Shown: positions 52,493 through 60,820, numbered from the stretch's first letter. The stretch: DNA of 64,000 bases from CAVXEF01 sp963827315 (GCA_963827315.1 CAWHAL010000001.1:620001-684000); one strand, 5' to 3'. Notes: generated by a model from the sequence alone, not told the origin. Program-made: numbers and translations.

Positions 52493-53440
52493 TTATCTTC
52501 GTTTCAATTGTGTAATAAGTTCACCTACTGGACAGTAAAAACATCCCGTTTCAACAAGCCTACGTATTTTAAGACGAAAGACTTCATCAAGTTTTAAGCC
52601 ATATTCAAGTATAAAATATAAATCTTGTCCATCCATGCCGAAAATCGAAGAAGGGCGCAAACGCTGATAAGACGCAACGCTATCTGATGAAAAGCATCCT
52701 GCGGTGATAAAGATACCTCGACCAATCGTAGAATGACCTTGTACGCGACCATCAAGAACCAAAATATCAGCTTGTGTTATTGGCTCAGTTTGCCATTTGG
52801 CTTCAAGCAAATAAATCTCATGTTCAAATTCGACACTTCCATCTATTTGTTCTCCCTGAATCCGAAATGCTGGTCTGGGATTAAAATTGTAAATTTCAAA
52901 TAGATTGTGCAAAAATTTTTCGAAAGCATACCCCCTTTCTTGTGGAGATAGCTGACTAATGTTCATAAATTGAGATTTGATCTGAGTAATATTTTCAACT
53001 GCAACAGCTTGGTCTTCTGTTTTCTCTTTATTTGTTGATTCAGCCGACTTATCTGAAGGTAGTTTTTCGATAAATTTTGGGTCATGAAGCTCAGGTATTT
53101 TGAACCGTAATTGAGCAACCATATCATTTATTTTTTTGATCTCTTCCCGTGTGACTGGCTTCTTCTTCCTATTTCGATATTTAAGCCCCTCTGATACAAT
53201 CCTAATCATCAAAGGACAAAACTTGTCCCTACTTGTTTGCAGGACTCCTTCTAAAAGTGCTTCGATAGCTGGTTTTTTGCTTCCGCCAAGCCATAAATGC
53301 CCTACACCAACAGATTGAGCCACAGTTCCAAAGTCAATTTTGACTCCTGTTGGTGCAAAAGTTGACCCCGGGAGAAAGCTATACAATGCTGATGCTAATT
53401 CTGCTATTGCTTGTGTCTCTTGTAGTGTTAGTCCTGACAT
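52493..53440 (-). CDS. Mrr-like restriction endonuclease-fold protein
   Basis: 315 residues. The N-terminal half (residues ~1-165) is unknown and partly charged. Residues ~175-290 form a PD-(D/E)XK fold: FEKFLHNLFE, the acidic QIDGSVEFEHEIYLLEAKWQ (Asp, Glu-x-Lys) and a downstream strand GRGIFITAGCFS. This resembles Mrr-type nucleases that cut modified or foreign DNA. It forms an operon with the FRG gene. A defence role is inferred from the fold and neighbourhood. Confidence 0.75.
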   Translation of the reverse strand: MSGLTLQETQAIAELASALYSFLPGSTFAPTGVKIDFGTVAQSVGVGHLWLGGSKKPAIEALLEGVLQTSRDKFCPLMIRIVSEGLKYRNRKKKPVTREEIKKINDMVAQLRFKIPELHDPKFIEKLPSDKSAESTNKEKTEDQAVAVENITQIKSQFMNISQLSPQERGYAFEKFLHNLFEIYNFNPRPAFRIQGEQIDGSVEFEHEIYLLEAKWQTEPITQADILVLDGRVQGHSTIGRGIFITAGCFSSDSVASYQRLRPSSIFGMDGQDLYFILEYGLKLDEVFRLKIRRLVETGCFYCPVGELITQLKRR

Positions 53441-53465
53441 AATTATGATAGTCTCACTTTTGTTT

Positions 53466-53730
53466 CTCTACTATTTCCTCTTGCCTCCCAATTCTACCCA
53501 AACTGCGAAACATTGTCCACGACCATTCTGAGCCTGCCTGTCCTGCGTAGCCCTCCGCACTTTTGCCTTTTTACTTTTAACTTTAAACTTCTATCCCCTG
53601 TCCCCTATCCGCCGCACGCTGTCCGCTACCCGCCATCTCCCACTCCCCTCCGCCCCCCTCCTCCCCCCTTACCTTGCATCCCCTCTCCTCCCCCTTCTGT
53701 ACTCCGCCTCTCTTGCCCTGAATCTTTTTC
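53466..53730. repeat. Polypyrimidine-rich non-coding tract
   Basis: About 260 bases with strong C+T excess on the plus strand (runs such as CCCCTCCGCCCCCCTCCTCC). It includes CCGCACGCTGTCCGCTACCC units related to the 8255 tract. No gene is supported between 53441 and 54120. Confidence 0.65.
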
Positions 53731-53854
53731 TATCCACAATATCCACTGCACTACAGATGTTGTCCGTTCTCCGTTGTCCGTCATCTGTCTTCTGATTTTT
53801 GCATTTATGCTCTTTTGTCTGTGGTCTTGTGTCTGGTGTCTTAAGTCTATTTGC

Positions 53855-54009
53855 GCCTGCGCAAATTCGCGCAAGGGGGTACTTCAATCACTGTCCAAAA
53901 CGCACCAATTTCGTGCAATTTTTGCAAATTTCTTGTAATTTTTTGAAATTTCTGCAAATTTTTTACATTTTTTACCATTTTTTTCACGCGACTTGCGCGT
54001 TTGATATGA
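53855..54009. repeat. Left arm of a ~150-bp inverted repeat
   Basis: Starts near GCGCAAATTCGCGCAAGGGG and runs through a series of AAATTTCTTG/TTTTTGCAAATT units to ACTTGCGCGTTTGATATGAA. Its reverse complement matches 54847-55000 closely, with conserved words CTGTCCAAAACGC and GGGGGTAC. Confidence 0.88.
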
Positions 54010-54120
54010 AGTTTTTTCTATTTCGCTTGCGCATTCGTTGCGAAAATGTGTTCGATTTTGTTCGAAGACCAGCCAAAGAAATCCTTGTGAAATTCCCCAT
54101 TTTGCATTAAATACGCCGGC

Positions 54121-54807
54121 ATGTCCGAACAGTTGTCAATCCCGCTAACGAGTATCCAGAGGCTCATCGGCCAAAGGATGCTGGATTCCAAGCGCACTAA
54201 ACCCTGCTTCTACCTCGAGTTAAAGGCTGACGTAACTGAGCTAATGTCGCTTCGCCATGAGCTGAAAAAATCATTGGGCTTCAGGATAACGACAAGTGCG
54301 TTTTACGTCCGCGCCTTGGCATTGGCTGCAAAGAGATATCCCCTTATGCTCGCAAGACTTACCAGCGATAGCGATAGCCTCGAAATCCCCGATTCCATAA
54401 ACGTCGGCTTTGCCGTCAGTGCCCCGCAAGGCCTTGTCGTGCCGGTAGTTAAGCACGCCGACGAAAAATCGCTCGCTGAAATCGCCCGCCTCGAAAAATC
54501 GCTCACCGAAGTTGCCCTCAGTAATAGACTTACGTCGCACGACCTCGAAGGCCAAACAATAGCATTAAGTTATCTCGGCCCGTACGGCATCGATTCTTTC
54601 TTGGCTATCGTACCACCCTCCACCAGCACCATTTTAGCGGTTGGCAATGTAATAAACGAGGTTATTCCCCTAAACGGCAAACCAGCAGCGCGAAAAATGG
54701 TAAGTCTTTCGCTGGCTGTTGACCACAAGGTTATAAACGGCGATTACGCCGCCCAATTCCTGAGTCTTATCAAAGAACTATTGCAAAACCCCCGGCAATT
54801 GACTTAG
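54121..54807 (+). CDS. Stand-alone E2-type acyltransferase catalytic domain
   Basis: 228 residues covering only the catalytic domain of 2-oxoacid dehydrogenase acyltransferases. It begins TSIQRLIGQRML and has VGFAVSAPQGLVVPVV, LSYLGPYGIDSFLAIVPP and the C-terminal active-site region SLAVDHKVINGDYAAQFL. No lipoyl or subunit-binding domain is present, and no E1 or E3 gene is nearby. The usual HxxxDG is HKVING here, so the catalytic Asp is replaced by Asn. It may be a weakly active or repurposed enzyme. It sits between two inverted repeat arms. Confidence 0.85.
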   Translation: MSEQLSIPLTSIQRLIGQRMLDSKRTKPCFYLELKADVTELMSLRHELKKSLGFRITTSAFYVRALALAAKRYPLMLARLTSDSDSLEIPDSINVGFAVSAPQGLVVPVVKHADEKSLAEIARLEKSLTEVALSNRLTSHDLEGQTIALSYLGPYGIDSFLAIVPPSTSTILAVGNVINEVIPLNGKPAARKMVSLSLAVDHKVINGDYAAQFLSLIKELLQNPRQLT

Positions 54808-54846
54808 CGGAGCATCGCTGGGCTTTTTGGCAAAAGCGTTAGAAAG

Positions 54847-55000
54847 TTCGCATCAAACGCGCAAGTCAGGTGAAAAAAATGCAAAAAATTGTAAGAAATT
54901 TGCAAAAATTCGTAAAAATTTCAAGAAATTAGCAAAAATTGCAAGAAATTGGCGCGTTTTGGACAGCAATTGATGTACCCCCTTGCGCGAATTTGCGCGC
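54847..55000. repeat. Right arm of the ~150-bp inverted repeat
   Basis: Runs from TTCGCATCAAACGCGCAAGT through AT-rich GCAAAAATT/GTAAGAAATT units to CCCCCTTGCGCGAATTTGCG. It mirrors the left arm at 53855-54009. The inner end word TTCGCATCAAACGCGCAAGT is also the unit of the tandem repeat at 55108. Confidence 0.88.
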
Positions 55001-55088
55001 TGGGAAAACTTGCGCATTTGATTGCGCCAGACCCTTGCGCAAATGATTGAACTGACTCCGCTCAAACGCCGCGGAGGCTTTCGCAACA

Positions 55089-55105
55089 ATCCGCCTTAGG
55101 CGGAT
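55089..55105. repeat. Palindromic mini-element ATCCGCCTTAGGCGGAT
   Basis: Copy of the TCCGCC-N3-GGCGGA element directly before the 34-bp tandem array. Confidence 0.75.
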
Positions 55106-55107
55106 AA

Positions 55108-55221
55108 AACGCGCAGGCGAATTGGAGAAGTTTTCGCATCGAATGCGCAGGCGAAATAAGAGAATTTTCGCACCGAACGCGCAGGCAAAATAAGGAATTT
55201 TTCACATCAAATGCGCAAGTG
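55108..55221. repeat. 34-bp tandem repeat, about 3.3 copies
   Basis: Units begin at 55108, 55142, 55176 and 55210 with AAYGCGCAGGCGAAATAAG-type sequence and end TTTTCGCAYCG. Units are adjacent without spacers. The unit joint equals the inner end of the inverted repeat arms. Confidence 0.88.
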
Positions 55222-55342
55222 TTTTTGGTTTTCTTTTGACATGGATTTATTTCGTATTGTGTGGTGCCCTTCGACTTGGCTCAGGGTAAACTGTATATCG
55301 TATGTCGTCAGAGGAATTTTTTAGACGCAGATTGACGCTGAT

Positions 55343-56839
55343 TCAGGCCAGCTTGTAGGCGATTTGTTCTTCGAGAATGTCTTTGACAGTCAGGGCAATT
55401 ATGCTCTTGCCGGTTTTTTTGAAAAAGGCTTGTATCTCAGACATAGCATCGCCAGAGTAATCGAATGAGACGAAGAACCCTTTTGTGCGGTCTTCGCGCA
55501 TCATTACCGCCTCAAAGGCATCGATATCGGGTCGGCCAACCTTGTCCTTCTGCTTGACCTGAATCGGGTACCACACATCCATAAATTCAAGCTCATCCGC
55601 CTTCTTTTTGGGTATAGCAGAGATGGGATAAATACGGCCGTCAATACCCATATCGCCCACCTTGGCGACGTTGGGCACACCGCCCAGCGCAATGACTGCC
55701 CAGTTCTCAAATTCAAACGGCGGAATTTCTCTAAGCTGCTTTTCGCTCCAAGGAAGATCACGAACAACAAAACCACGTCCAACATGCCAGAGTTTCTCAT
55801 CCTCCTTGAGATGGCAGACATCACGCAGCCGCTTTGCCATCACACGACAGGCGGTCGGTGAAATATCAATGCCAATCCACTGCCTGTTGAGATTTTCAGC
55901 GGCAACGAGTGCAGTACCACAACCACAAAAAGCATCGAGAACAATATCGTTTTCATTCGAGCTTGCTTTTATTATGCGGTCAAGAAGTGCAAGCGGTTTT
56001 TGTGTTGGATAGCCAAGACGCTCTTCAGCATGTGACTGAACTGGTGGAATATCTATCCAGATGCTGTCAATAGGTGTACCTTCTTGCTCGTCCAAGTATC
56101 TCTTTAGTGCAGGTACAGCCCCGGGTTTGGTTTGGATAACAAGGCCTTTTTCATAAGCCTCCTGCATACGTTCCTTTGTCCACCGCCAAACACGGTGTAC
56201 CCCCAAAAATTCGTACGTTAGATTGGGCCGGTCTTTATTCGGGTTAGCCAAATTATCTAATCGGTATCGTCGACCGGTCTCAGGTTCGACGTATTTATAA
56301 AAGTTTTTAATATAATCTTCATTGTGTGCAAGATATTGCCTATTGAAAGTGTAGTCATCGCTTTTTGTGTAGTAGAAGATTATATCATGGTTGTTTGGGA
56401 ATGACCTAAAAGCAAGCCCTTTGGCGCTAGTACGCTTCCAGATTATTTCGGTTTGGAAACTATTTTCGCTAAATATCTGGTCGAGCATTATTTTGACGTA
56501 GTGCGAGGCGTGCCAGTCGCAATGGTAGTAGAACGAGCCGGTTTTCTTTAAGACGCGGTGCAATTCGACGCAACGAGGCCGCATAAATTCGATATAAGCC
56601 TGCGTCGAGGCGTGGCGGTCTTCAAAGGAACGTTTTTCCTTTGTCTCGCCCCAGAAGACCTCATAGTTACGGTTGGAGTTAAAAGGCGGGTCGATATAAA
56701 TAAGGTCGATGCACTCATCCGGGAATTTTTTCAACTGGTCGAGGTTATCCCCGCAGTAGATAACCCTCGTATCCACCAGAGAAGATGGTTTCCCTGATAC
56801 TGCAACCGCTTTTGCTTCCGCCGTTTTTTTCTTTGCCAT
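55343..56839 (-). CDS. DNA methyltransferase fused to an Mrr-like restriction domain
   Basis: 498 residues. Residues ~25-345 are an amino-methyltransferase of the beta-type motif order: motif IV DPPF (YIDPPFNSNRNYEV) comes before the SAM site DAFCGCGTALVAAE near residue 300, with YPTQKPLALLDRI between. Residues ~375-498 add a PD-(D/E)XK domain (MGIDGRIYPI ... WYPIQVKQKDK). Both activities in one chain suggest a compact restriction-modification enzyme, or a methyltransferase whose nuclease part targets certain DNA. Recognition site unknown. Divergent from the DUF4238 gene. Confidence 0.9.
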   Translation of the reverse strand: MAKKKTAEAKAVAVSGKPSSLVDTRVIYCGDNLDQLKKFPDECIDLIYIDPPFNSNRNYEVFWGETKEKRSFEDRHASTQAYIEFMRPRCVELHRVLKKTGSFYYHCDWHASHYVKIMLDQIFSENSFQTEIIWKRTSAKGLAFRSFPNNHDIIFYYTKSDDYTFNRQYLAHNEDYIKNFYKYVEPETGRRYRLDNLANPNKDRPNLTYEFLGVHRVWRWTKERMQEAYEKGLVIQTKPGAVPALKRYLDEQEGTPIDSIWIDIPPVQSHAEERLGYPTQKPLALLDRIIKASSNENDIVLDAFCGCGTALVAAENLNRQWIGIDISPTACRVMAKRLRDVCHLKEDEKLWHVGRGFVVRDLPWSEKQLREIPPFEFENWAVIALGGVPNVAKVGDMGIDGRIYPISAIPKKKADELEFMDVWYPIQVKQKDKVGRPDIDAFEAVMMREDRTKGFFVSFDYSGDAMSEIQAFFKKTGKSIIALTVKDILEEQIAYKLA

Positions 56840-56979
56840 AGGCTGTTAGTCTACCCAATAAGGTGCAATTTGCAAGACCCTATTACTGAATTCCCTTGTC
56901 CTGACCAGCCCTTGCGAGTATATATTACATCAGCAATCTGGGTTTCGCGTTTACGGCTATTAGAAGTGATTGATCGCAA

Positions 56980-57912
56980 ATGGGTAAACCAAAAAAACAG
57001 CACTACGTACCGCAGTTCCTTTTGAAGAACTTCACCACAGGGCATAATAGCAAGGCTACAGTATGGGTCTTGGACAAACGCAATGAGAAGGTATATGAGT
57101 CTTCCGTCCGGGACGTAGCTCACGAGAATCAGTTCTACGAGTACCACGGTGAAGCTGGAGACATCGAGGCGGAAGAGTTGATGCAGAAAATTGATTCCAA
57201 GGGCGCGGGAATTATAGCTCGCATTATATCGAACTGTAAACTGCCTTCTTCGGACGAAGACCGTATATGGTTATCGTACTTTATTTCAACCCAGATGTTC
57301 CGTACGCCAATGACGCGCAACGATATGGAAAACTTCCGTCAAACCATAATCCATAAGTGGGGACCAGACATTAGGGTCAGTCCCGATGATCCCAAGACAG
57401 TGGGAGAGTATGGCCCCCAAGACGCGAAATTAAGTTCTCTTATGGTTTTTCGCGATGTCCCGGAGTTTGCCAAGCTATTGCAGGGAAAGGTATGGATTTT
57501 GGACGAAGCCTCACGTATGCCGCAATATGTTATCTCAGACAATGCGGTAGCTATGCATAACATGGTCGAGCGGCGGGGAAGGGGGAACCTCGGTTTACGC
57601 AATGATGGCATTGAGGTTTATATGCCACTATCGCCCAAGCTTACATTTCATGCTATTTGCCCCATACTGGCTAATGCTGCACTCAAGACGCCCGAACTCT
57701 CCGTTAGCTTTTCTCATGCTCTTATGGAGGGTGCCCCTATGGTAAACGCTCCCCAGAATGTGGAGTTTGTAAACTCGTTGCAGGTGATTTGGGCGGAACG
57801 ATTCGTTTACGCAAAAGACCGGAGCGATTTGGATATGCCTCTCGATATGCTCCGGACGAATCCAGAGCTAAAAGATGGCCCTGGCGTACGGCCGAAACCA
57901 GAGGACGTATAG
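56980..57912 (+). CDS. DUF4238-family protein
   Basis: 310 residues starting MGKPKKQHYVPQFLLKNFTT, the DUF4238 signature (HYVPQFLL). Other parts fit the family: VRDVAHENQFYE and a middle helical domain. The function is unknown. DUF4238 genes are frequent in accessory regions; here it is divergent from the methyltransferase-nuclease gene. Confidence 0.88.
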   Translation: MGKPKKQHYVPQFLLKNFTTGHNSKATVWVLDKRNEKVYESSVRDVAHENQFYEYHGEAGDIEAEELMQKIDSKGAGIIARIISNCKLPSSDEDRIWLSYFISTQMFRTPMTRNDMENFRQTIIHKWGPDIRVSPDDPKTVGEYGPQDAKLSSLMVFRDVPEFAKLLQGKVWILDEASRMPQYVISDNAVAMHNMVERRGRGNLGLRNDGIEVYMPLSPKLTFHAICPILANAALKTPELSVSFSHALMEGAPMVNAPQNVEFVNSLQVIWAERFVYAKDRSDLDMPLDMLRTNPELKDGPGVRPKPEDV

Positions 57913-58089
57913 TTTGTTCCGAGTAGGCCACAAGGTCATACTAATTAGAAATCACCCCTTTGAAACCTCAGTGTCCTCTGCGGCCACCATGAATTCTGCT
58001 TTTTTTGGTTTCAGCTTTTTTTCTCTGTGTCTTGGCGGCTTTCGGGAGTCCATACATTATTTTGTAGGTTGAACTTTTAGCCCATTCGG
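57913..58089. other. Non-coding interval
   Basis: Contains the intergenic repeat words CCTCAGTGTCCTCTGCGGC and CTCTGTGTCTTGGCGG; nothing else is supported. Confidence 0.4.
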
Positions 58090-58482
58090 TTATTCACTTA
58101 ACCCAAGCTTGCGTTTAATCCACATTATAGCTATCGTAATGACTGCACCTATTAACATCCAAATTAATTTTTCAGCTCTCTTTAACCATACTTTTCTATT
58201 TTCATCTTTTTGAAGTTTTTTTTGGTGTTCTAAATCTCGCAATAGCTGGGTTGCTCCCGGCTTAATGGTAAAATCTACCGCATAGACAGGATCGTCTGTA
58301 GTATCACCGCGTGCCTCGATAGCTCCATAATTCTCTAATTGGCGCATAATGGTATCGTATTCTTGTTTATTAAGCGGAATCTCTTTCGTTACACCATCGA
58401 AATACCAATATACTTCTTCATTTTCTGCATGTTTTACAAGCAAACGCAATAATTCTATTTCTTTATTTGTTAGATGATACAT
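58090..58482 (-). CDS. Small protein: winged-helix-like start, C-terminal membrane helix
   Basis: 130 residues. The first ~70 residues (MYHLTNKEIELLRLLVKHAE, then TIMRQLENYGAIEARG) look like a winged helix. A charged helix and one C-terminal membrane segment (LIWMLIGAVITIAIMWI) with a short basic tail follow. It could be a tail-anchored sensor or effector; family not recognised. It lies inside the accessory island. Confidence 0.6.
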   Translation of the reverse strand: MYHLTNKEIELLRLLVKHAENEEVYWYFDGVTKEIPLNKQEYDTIMRQLENYGAIEARGDTTDDPVYAVDFTIKPGATQLLRDLEHQKKLQKDENRKVWLKRAEKLIWMLIGAVITIAIMWIKRKLGLSE

Positions 58483-58515
58483 TACTTGGCTTTCAATTTT
58501 AACTCAAAACCTTTT

Positions 58516-58625
58516 CTATTGCTTTGATGGTTTGCTGCTCGCCGGAGTTTTCTTGGAATTGGCTTTAGATTTCTTTCCCATAGGCCATCAGTGTAAGCCC
58601 TGCCCAATAATTTGCAAGAGGCAAT
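58516..58625 (-). pseudogene. Remnant of a second methyltransferase gene start
   Basis: ATG at 58581 opens a 21-codon frame MGKKSKANSKKTPASSKPSKQ that resembles the start of the methyltransferase at 56839 (MAKKKTAEAKAVAVSGKPSS). The region upstream also matches: CCATAGGCCATCAG and GCCCAATAATTTGCAAG, compared with CCATAGGCTGTTAG and CCCAATAAGGTGCAATTTGCAAG. The rest of the gene is gone. Confidence 0.5.
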
Positions 58626-58693
58626 CAAGATTGACAATTTGCGATTTTTAGAGCGTTTCTGCCGAAGGATAGGAGACGTGGGGTGTACCCACT

Positions 58694-58798
58694 TCAATTC
58701 CCCTTAGGCAGGTTTTCGAGGTTTTCTTTGACCTGCTCGGTGTGGAAACTATCCGGATACAGCTTAATAAACCTTGGGCTTTTTGGGATGCCCTGCCG
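58694..58798 (-). pseudogene. Possible C-terminal gene remnant
   Basis: An open minus-strand frame without a start ends with a protein-like text (RFIKLYPDSFHTEQVKEN, then LENLPKGN) before TGA at 58694. It could be the tail of a lost gene. Low confidence. Confidence 0.2.
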
Positions 58799-58817
58799 TT
58801 AGGCATGGCCAAGTCCA

Positions 58818-59312
58818 TCACGGTATGTGCAGCTTCTGCCTGAGTCCTCGCAGATTGACGACGTCTTCCTCGTTGTATTCCAGCAGGGTTTTAAGAGCCT
58901 GGCGGTCGTTTTCGTTATAGTACTGCCACCAGAGTTTGACAGCCATCCGCCCGTCGATGCCGGTCAGTTTCCTTTTTATCCCCAGTCGTTGCTCAACGGC
59001 TTTCAGGCCGCCCATGAGATTGTGTTTCCAGCAGGCGTACATCAGGTCGGTGTGAACCATCTCATTTTTCAGGTCTATGCCGAGCTTTTCGCGAATAAAG
59101 GGGACGTCAAACCTGCTGCCGTTATAGGTGTAAATCTCTTCAACCCCCTTCAGTGCTCGCATTAGTTTAGATGCAGAAATATCTGGTGCTATTAACTGAA
59201 CGACCTCAACTTTTGCGCAATATTCGCGGCCGATGCCTATAACGGTGATATCGCAGTAATCTCTGCTTAAGCCCGTTGTCTCGATATCGAGATAAGCCCT
59301 TTTCTTCATCAC
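58818..59312 (-). CDS. RNase H-like exonuclease-fold protein
   Basis: 164 residues of the DEDD superfamily (YprB/RNase_H_2-like). Exo I YLDIETTGLSRD has Asp and Glu, Exo II is YTYNGSRFDVPFI, and Exo III is YNEEDVVNLRGL. The acidic residues needed for two-metal catalysis are visible. Small stand-alone form; target DNA or RNA unknown. Lies at the right edge of the accessory island, 72 bases after parA. Confidence 0.8.
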   Translation of the reverse strand: MMKKRAYLDIETTGLSRDYCDITVIGIGREYCAKVEVVQLIAPDISASKLMRALKGVEEIYTYNGSRFDVPFIREKLGIDLKNEMVHTDLMYACWKHNLMGGLKAVEQRLGIKRKLTGIDGRMAVKLWWQYYNENDRQALKTLLEYNEEDVVNLRGLRQKLHIP

Positions 59313-59384
59313 ACAGTTCCAGCAAACACGCGAAGAACACCTATATAGATAAACGCAATTGACTTGACTTCAAACTTGTCAAAA

Positions 59385-60323
59385 CTATTGACGCTCAGAA
59401 TCAGGCTTATTTACTGATGTTTGTGTAACTTCCGAAGGTTCTGTCTCCAGACTGGATAAGTGAACCTCTTTAATTTCGATGGGCGGCTGGCATTGGTTTT
59501 CGCCGGTTGTGCCGGAGTTTATGTCTGCTTCTGGATGCGTTCGGCCAGCTATCAACTCAGCCACTTTTTTGTAGTCTTCTGCACCGTGGCAGGAGGGTTC
59601 GTATTCGAAGATGGTTTGGCCGTAACTGGGGGCCTCGGCCAACTTGATGTTTCTTCTGATATAAACAGGCAAGACCTCAGCCTGCGACCAGGGGGAGTCG
59701 GTTCCGCGGGCACTATCGAGGAATTGCCGGATATCAGATCTGACCTCATTGGGCAGCGATACCCGGCTATCAAACATACATAATAAAATCCATCTGACTT
59801 TCAATTTCGGATTGATTCTTTTGTTGACAAGCTCGACCGTTTGCAGCAGTTTGCCCAATCCCTGCAGGGCCAGAAAGTGCGGCTGCTGCGGAATCAGGAT
59901 TTCATCGGCAGCCGCGAGGGCGTTCAAGGTCAGCAATCCCAGCGAGGGGGGACAGTCAATAAAACAATAGTCAAATTTTTCCTGCAATGTGTGGATTGCC
60001 TGCCGGAGAATGATTTCTCTGCCGACCACACTCACCAGCTCACTCTCAGCTCCGACCAGGTCGATATTAGCGGGGAGAAGCCAGAGATTGGGACGCATAA
60101 ATACAACTTCTTCTTCAAATTTCGCTGATTGTGTCAGCACGCCGTATGAGCCGGATTCGACTCTTTCCGGCTCAAGACCGAGGTGTATGGTCAGGTGCGC
60201 CTGTGGGTCGAGGTCGATAACCACAACCTTCAGCCCCATAGCGGCAAGTGCGGCGGCTATATTGACCACCGTTGTGGTCTTACCCACTCCACCTTTCTGA
60301 TTTAATACGGCAATTACCCTCAA
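59385..60323 (-). CDS. parA: ParA/Soj-family ATPase
   Basis: 312 residues with deviant Walker A (LNQKGGVGKTTT), the PQAHLT segment and DCPPSLGLLTLNAL. It starts at TTG 60323 with AAGGTGG upstream. The last ~50 residues are a low-complexity, acidic, Ser/Thr-rich tail. Normally works with ParB in chromosome segregation; no parB gene is seen in the window. Confidence 0.93.
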   Translation of the reverse strand: MRVIAVLNQKGGVGKTTTVVNIAAALAAMGLKVVVIDLDPQAHLTIHLGLEPERVESGSYGVLTQSAKFEEEVVFMRPNLWLLPANIDLVGAESELVSVVGREIILRQAIHTLQEKFDYCFIDCPPSLGLLTLNALAAADEILIPQQPHFLALQGLGKLLQTVELVNKRINPKLKVRWILLCMFDSRVSLPNEVRSDIRQFLDSARGTDSPWSQAEVLPVYIRRNIKLAEAPSYGQTIFEYEPSCHGAEDYKKVAELIAGRTHPEADINSGTTGENQCQPPIEIKEVHLSSLETEPSEVTQTSVNKPDSERQ

Positions 60324-60355
60324 GGTGCCACCTTCATTTTGAGTTTTCGGTTTTA

Positions 60356-60372
60356 ATACGCCTACGGCGTAT
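60356..60372. repeat. Palindromic mini-element ATACGCCTACGGCGTAT
   Basis: Copy of the TACGCC-N3-GGCGTA form. It supplies the last codons and the TAG stop of nusB, and with the adjacent T-run could also act as a terminator-like hairpin. Confidence 0.8.
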
Positions 60373-60772
60373 AAATTTTTTTGAGGACCGCATCGAGTAC
60401 GCCATTGACGAACGCAGGCGATTGGGCGGTGCTGAATTTCTTCGCAAGCTCAATGGCCTCGTTTATCACAACTTTCGGCGGAATATCAGGGCAGAATTTC
60501 AACTGGTACACCGCCAGCCTTAGTATGCTTTTGTCGACAGATGAGAGGCGGGATATCTGCCACTTTATCGTCGATGCTGTTATCAGTTCGTCGCACTGAG
60601 ATAGATTTTCCCATGTACCTTTACACCAATCGGCAGCGAGTTTGCGAACAAAATCATCGGGGCTGCTATCTACAAAGAACTCATCGAGATGTTCAAGCAG
60701 GTCTAAGCCCTGAGCGTCGAGCTGATACAGGCCCTGCATTGCCAGCTCTCTGGCCTTTGTTCTTTTATCCAC
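60362..60772 (-). CDS. nusB: Transcription antitermination factor NusB
   Basis: 136 residues, helical, with KARELAMQGLYQLD at the start and PAFVNGVLDAVLKK near the end. Needed for rRNA antitermination and ribosome assembly. I choose the GTG at 60772 (GAGG seven bases upstream); an in-frame TTG at 60805 lacks a ribosome site. The final residues YTP and the stop come from a palindromic mini-element. It follows ribH, a common ribH-nusB order. Confidence 0.92.
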   Translation of the reverse strand: MDKRTKARELAMQGLYQLDAQGLDLLEHLDEFFVDSSPDDFVRKLAADWCKGTWENLSQCDELITASTIKWQISRLSSVDKSILRLAVYQLKFCPDIPPKVVINEAIELAKKFSTAQSPAFVNGVLDAVLKKIYTP

Positions 60773-60820
60773 CTGGCGGCCTCGGGTTTTTCTTGCCTGG
60801 TCCAATTCCGCATTAAGAGC

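Noticed and set aside
53850..55005. Classical insertion sequence
   Set aside because: The inverted repeats enclose an acyltransferase, with no transposase or clear target duplication visible.
55108..55221. Possible CRISPR array
   Set aside because: Units are directly adjacent without spacers, and no cas genes are in the window.
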